A model generated the notes under the pieces. It ran no database searches, had not been told where the DNA came from, and worked only from the letters and a program-made list of their open reading frames with translations. A stretch of 24,732 bases of DNA, from the NCBI GenBank assembly GCA_964596645.1, contig CAZQVB010000055.1:1-24732 (forward strand), in the 5' to 3' direction. The position numbers and the translations under genes are program-made. How positions within the stretch are numbered: the stretch's first letter is position 1; the number at the start of each line of letters is the position of its first letter. This document shows, in pieces, positions 22,420-24,732 of the stretch. Origin of the DNA: CAVQEK01 sp964596645. GTDB taxonomy: Bacteria; Bacteroidota; Bacteroidia; Cytophagales; Cyclobacteriaceae.

Positions 22420-24294
22420 ATGATGAAACGATTTTTGACCCTCTGTATCGCCAGCACATGGATCGCGTGTGCATATGCCCAACAAAAACCCCTCGTACTT
22501 CAGCACAGCATCGAATCGGTCACCGTTTTTCCCGATCGGGCGCAAATTTTCAGAACTGCCGCTGGTCAGGTGTCCGTTGGGCGCTCCGAGATGAAGCTCA
22601 GCGGGCTTTCACCGTATATTGATGCAAAAAGTATACAAGTAAAAGCGGTAGGTGCAGTCACCATTATGGGTGTTCAGCATCAACTCGACCACCTTAGCGA
22701 AGAGCAGAGGCAGGAAGGAGAGCAGTTCATTAGGGCGTTGCTGGCAGAAAAAGACCAGCTTCTGGAAGACATCAGCGCCAGGCTTGATGTGCTGGAAGAA
22801 ACCAAAGCTTACCTGGTTGCCAATCGAGATATGGGCGGCGAGCGGGGACTTCAGGTCGCTGACATAGCACTGGGTGCAGAAGTGTATCAGGAGAAGATGG
22901 AACAGGTTCGCTTTGCGCAACTGGAGCTGCAAAGAAAACAAAAGGGCATAACCGCGGAGCGGGAAAAGATTGTAAAGCAACTGACGGAAGCCGCAGGAAA
23001 ACGAGACACACCCCGGGGCGAAATCATCATCATTCTGAACAGTACAAATCCTCAGCAAGTGCGCTTTGAGGTGTCGTATCTGGTGTCTGGCGCGGGTTGG
23101 TATCCCAGCTACGACTTGCATGTGGACAATATTGACAAACCCATGCAGCTGCACTACAAGGCCAATGTGTTTCAAAACACCCAGATCGACTGGAAGAATG
23201 TACCGCTTACATTTTCCACAGCTACACCCACCCAATCGGGCAAAGCACCCGAACTAAAAAAATACCTGCTGGACTATGGCCTGCGCCCGCCAAGCTATAC
23301 CTCAAGAGTTGATGCCGTCAATGGTTTGGTGACGGACGAAGAAGGCGCGCCCCTGCCCGGCGTGAATGTAGTCGTGAAAGGCACCTCCATTGGAACGATT
23401 ACCAATATGGAAGGCCAATTTTCCATCACCGTGCCAGATGAGCAAAGCCAGCTTACCTTCTCTTCTGTCGGCTATATAAGCGAAGAGCGTGGGGCACAGC
23501 AACAATATATGGCTGTGCAGATGCAGCCTGACGTCACCGAACTGCAAGAAATAGTGGTGGTAGGATATGGGGGAGATGCACATCAGGCCCTGCAGGGGCG
23601 CATGCCGGGGGTTAGCATGAAAAATGAAAAATTGCGTATTCGCGGTTCCTCTTCCATACCGGTGGAGACGGTGGAAATCCAGAACAGTACCACGGTAGAG
23701 TTTTCAGTAAAGGAGAAAAACACGGTGATGTCCAACGGAAAGGCGGTATTGGTAGAGATGCTGGCGTATGCTATACCTGCTCATTATGAATACTATGCCG
23801 TGCCTAAGGTAGAACAGGCCGCCTACCTGATCGCCAAACTGACCAACTGGCAACAGTACAATCTGATGGAGGCTGAGGCCAACATCATTTTTGAGGGCAC
23901 CTATATTGGCAAAACCTTGCTTGATGTGCGCTACCTGAAGGATACACTGGAAATATCGCTGGGAAAAGACAAGCAGGTGGCGGTGCAGCGCGAGCGGGTG
24001 TCTCAGATGAAGGAAGTAAAATTCTTGTCGAGCAAGAAAGTGGAAGAGCGCCAGTATGCGATCAGCGTGCGCAACAACAAGGGCCAGCCGATCAGTATAC
24101 GCTTGTACGATCAGGTGCCTGTATCGACCAATGAAGAAATAGAGGTGTCGGTAGAAGAAAAATCCGGTGGTCAGTTGCATGAAGATACAGGTGAGGTGCT
24201 GTGGGATTTGTCGCTGCAGCCAGGCGAGTTGAAAGCGCTCGATTTGTACTATGCGGTAAAATCGCCAAAGCACCGGGCGCTGGCGGTGGAGTGA
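22420..24294 (+). CDS. MuiA-type protein (DUF4140/DUF4139) with inserted SusC-like segment
   Basis: 624 residues from the ATG at 22420 (MMKRF). An in-frame ATG at 22357 adds a charged leader before the signal peptide and is unlikely. Signal peptide MMKRFLTLCIASTWIACAYA, cut near residue 20. Then DUF4140 (IESVTVFPDRAQIFRTAAGQ onwards), a coiled-coil segment (about 95-185, rich in E, K, Q), and DUF4139 (YLVSGAGWYPSYDLHVDN onwards). DUF4139 is split by an insertion (about 300-415): a carboxypeptidase-regulatory-like domain (NGLVTDEEGAPLPGVNVVVK, FSSVGYI), then VVVGYGG, ALQGRMPGV and IRIRGSSSIP, the signature of a SusC plug without a barrel. The C-terminus is beta-rich. MuiA in E. coli is linked to mucoidy, but a function here is not established. 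Confidence 0.88.
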   Translation: MMKRFLTLCIASTWIACAYAQQKPLVLQHSIESVTVFPDRAQIFRTAAGQVSVGRSEMKLSGLSPYIDAKSIQVKAVGAVTIMGVQHQLDHLSEEQRQEGEQFIRALLAEKDQLLEDISARLDVLEETKAYLVANRDMGGERGLQVADIALGAEVYQEKMEQVRFAQLELQRKQKGITAEREKIVKQLTEAAGKRDTPRGEIIIILNSTNPQQVRFEVSYLVSGAGWYPSYDLHVDNIDKPMQLHYKANVFQNTQIDWKNVPLTFSTATPTQSGKAPELKKYLLDYGLRPPSYTSRVDAVNGLVTDEEGAPLPGVNVVVKGTSIGTITNMEGQFSITVPDEQSQLTFSSVGYISEERGAQQQYMAVQMQPDVTELQEIVVVGYGGDAHQALQGRMPGVSMKNEKLRIRGSSSIPVETVEIQNSTTVEFSVKEKNTVMSNGKAVLVEMLAYAIPAHYEYYAVPKVEQAAYLIAKLTNWQQYNLMEAEANIIFEGTYIGKTLLDVRYLKDTLEISLGKDKQVAVQRERVSQMKEVKFLSSKKVEERQYAISVRNNKGQPISIRLYDQVPVSTNEEIEVSVEEKSGGQLHEDTGEVLWDLSLQPGELKALDLYYAVKSPKHRALAVE

Positions 24295-24302
24295 GAATGG
24301 CG

Positions 24303-24366
24303 GATTGGTAGACTCGTAGAATAGCAGAAAGCTGAAGGCTCAAAGCTGAAAGCGGAAAGCTGAAAG
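24303..24366. repeat. Low-complexity intergenic repeat (right, copy 1)
   Basis: GATTGGTAGACTCGTAGAAT followed by AAAGCTGAAGGCTCAAAGCT and AAAGCGGAAAGCTGAAAG. It is the reverse complement of the left-end repeat family. Confidence 0.6.
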
Positions 24367-24435
24367 TACCAAAATAACCAGGTCAGACGATAGTCGGACC
24401 GGCAGTTATCGGTGGTCATTGCCAATAGCCGACAG

Positions 24436-24456
24436 ATGCTGATATAAATTCAGCAT
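24436..24456. repeat. Hairpin in the diverged repeat copy
   Basis: ATGCTGA (24436-24442) pairs with TCAGCAT (24450-24456). Compared with the left hairpins, the third base changed C to G and its partner changed G to C, so pairing is preserved. The preceding CAATAGCC(G/A)ACAG is also shared. Confidence 0.6.
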
Positions 24457-24610
24457 GACCTGTTGAGAGAATGACCTGTTTGCACAAACCACGGAAATGA
24501 GGAAAATAATGCCAGAGCCTCTATTCAGTCTAGTCCGGAGAAACTTTCGAAATACCTTTGGCTGTTTAGCGTGGCCTTTTTGCGCGGGTGTTTCGTCAGT
24601 TTCGGAGTGA

Positions 24611-24678
24611 GATTGGTGGATTGGTAGATTTGTTGACTCGTAGATTGGTAGACTGGTAGATTAGCTGAAAGCTGAAAT
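24611..24678. repeat. Low-complexity intergenic repeat (right, copy 2)
   Basis: GATTGGTGGATTGGTAGATT, then GACTCGTAGATTGGTAGACT and AGCTGAAAGCTGAAA. Same family and orientation as 24303-24366 and inverted relative to 675-770. Confidence 0.6.
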
Positions 24679-24732
24679 ACCTCCTCATGAAATAGGTTGA
24701 CAGGATCCCTACCTAAACCCCAAAAACTGTGG

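Larger units (their letters stand above)
24295..24732. other. Gene-free right end with intergenic repeats
   Basis: No coding sequence is credible. It carries two copies of the GGATTGGTAGAC / AGCTGAAAGC family (24303-24366 and 24611-24678), in reverse orientation to the left-end copy (675-770), and a diverged copy of the 159-bp repeat (about 24381-24500) with its hairpin at 24436-24456. A 10-bp motif, ATGACCTGTT, occurs twice 16 bp apart (24455 and 24471). Confidence 0.7.

Noticed and set aside
1..24732. tRNA, rRNA and riboswitch genes
   Set aside because: I looked for cloverleaf-like and conserved RNA motifs by eye and found none I could support.

Overview
The window reads as a Bacteroidota chromosome segment, probably a contig from a metagenome-assembled genome. 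The evidence is a SusC/SusD pair with its own ECF sigma factor and FecR-type anti-sigma factor, a SusC-like domain inserted in a MuiA-type protein, TAnnTTTG promoter-like boxes before gyrB and pyrR, and no consistent Shine-Dalgarno sequences. I cannot place it below phylum with confidence; a Cytophagales- or Chitinophagales-like member is a guess.

Layout. Positions 1-851 hold no gene but carry imperfect repeats with a conserved hairpin. gyrB (852-2933) and ppk1 (3018-5186) follow on the + strand. gyrB contains a 10-N gap with a duplicated stretch of the ATPase domain, which looks like a chimeric contig join. A strong hairpin at 5280-5310 separates ppk1 from a minus-strand operon read right to left: ECF sigma factor (12244-11645), FecR-like anti-sigma factor (11567-10593), a SusC transducer split by a one-base frameshift (10550-7060), and a SusD lipoprotein (7047-5335). 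No polysaccharide-degrading enzyme lies beside it. A second ECF sigma gene (12527-13063) points away from the first and is followed by three 57-bp tandem repeats.

Next on the + strand is a compact run: an EVE-domain protein, an unrecognised secreted protein, pyrR, and pyrB (the last two overlap by 4 bp). A minus-strand pair encodes a secreted or membrane-anchored two-heme cytochrome c (17908-16883) and a small membrane protein (18383-18072).

The most unusual part is 18657-22222, three tightly packed + strand genes. They encode a DUF3891 protein, a protein with the fold-type II PLP-enzyme (SbnA/CysK-like) framework whose catalytic lysine is replaced by aspartate and whose cofactor loops are not recognisable, and a large FAD/NAD(P)-binding flavoprotein. 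The middle gene is also frameshifted, so it is either a pseudoenzyme of an undescribed module or a decaying gene. The window closes with a MuiA-type protein (DUF4140/DUF4139) that carries an inserted carboxypeptidase-regulatory-like domain plus a short SusC-plug-like segment, and then about 440 bp of intergenic repeats. Some of these are inverted copies of repeats upstream of gyrB.

Two frameshifts and one chimeric gap suggest local assembly or sequencing error, so broken genes here should be confirmed against reads.
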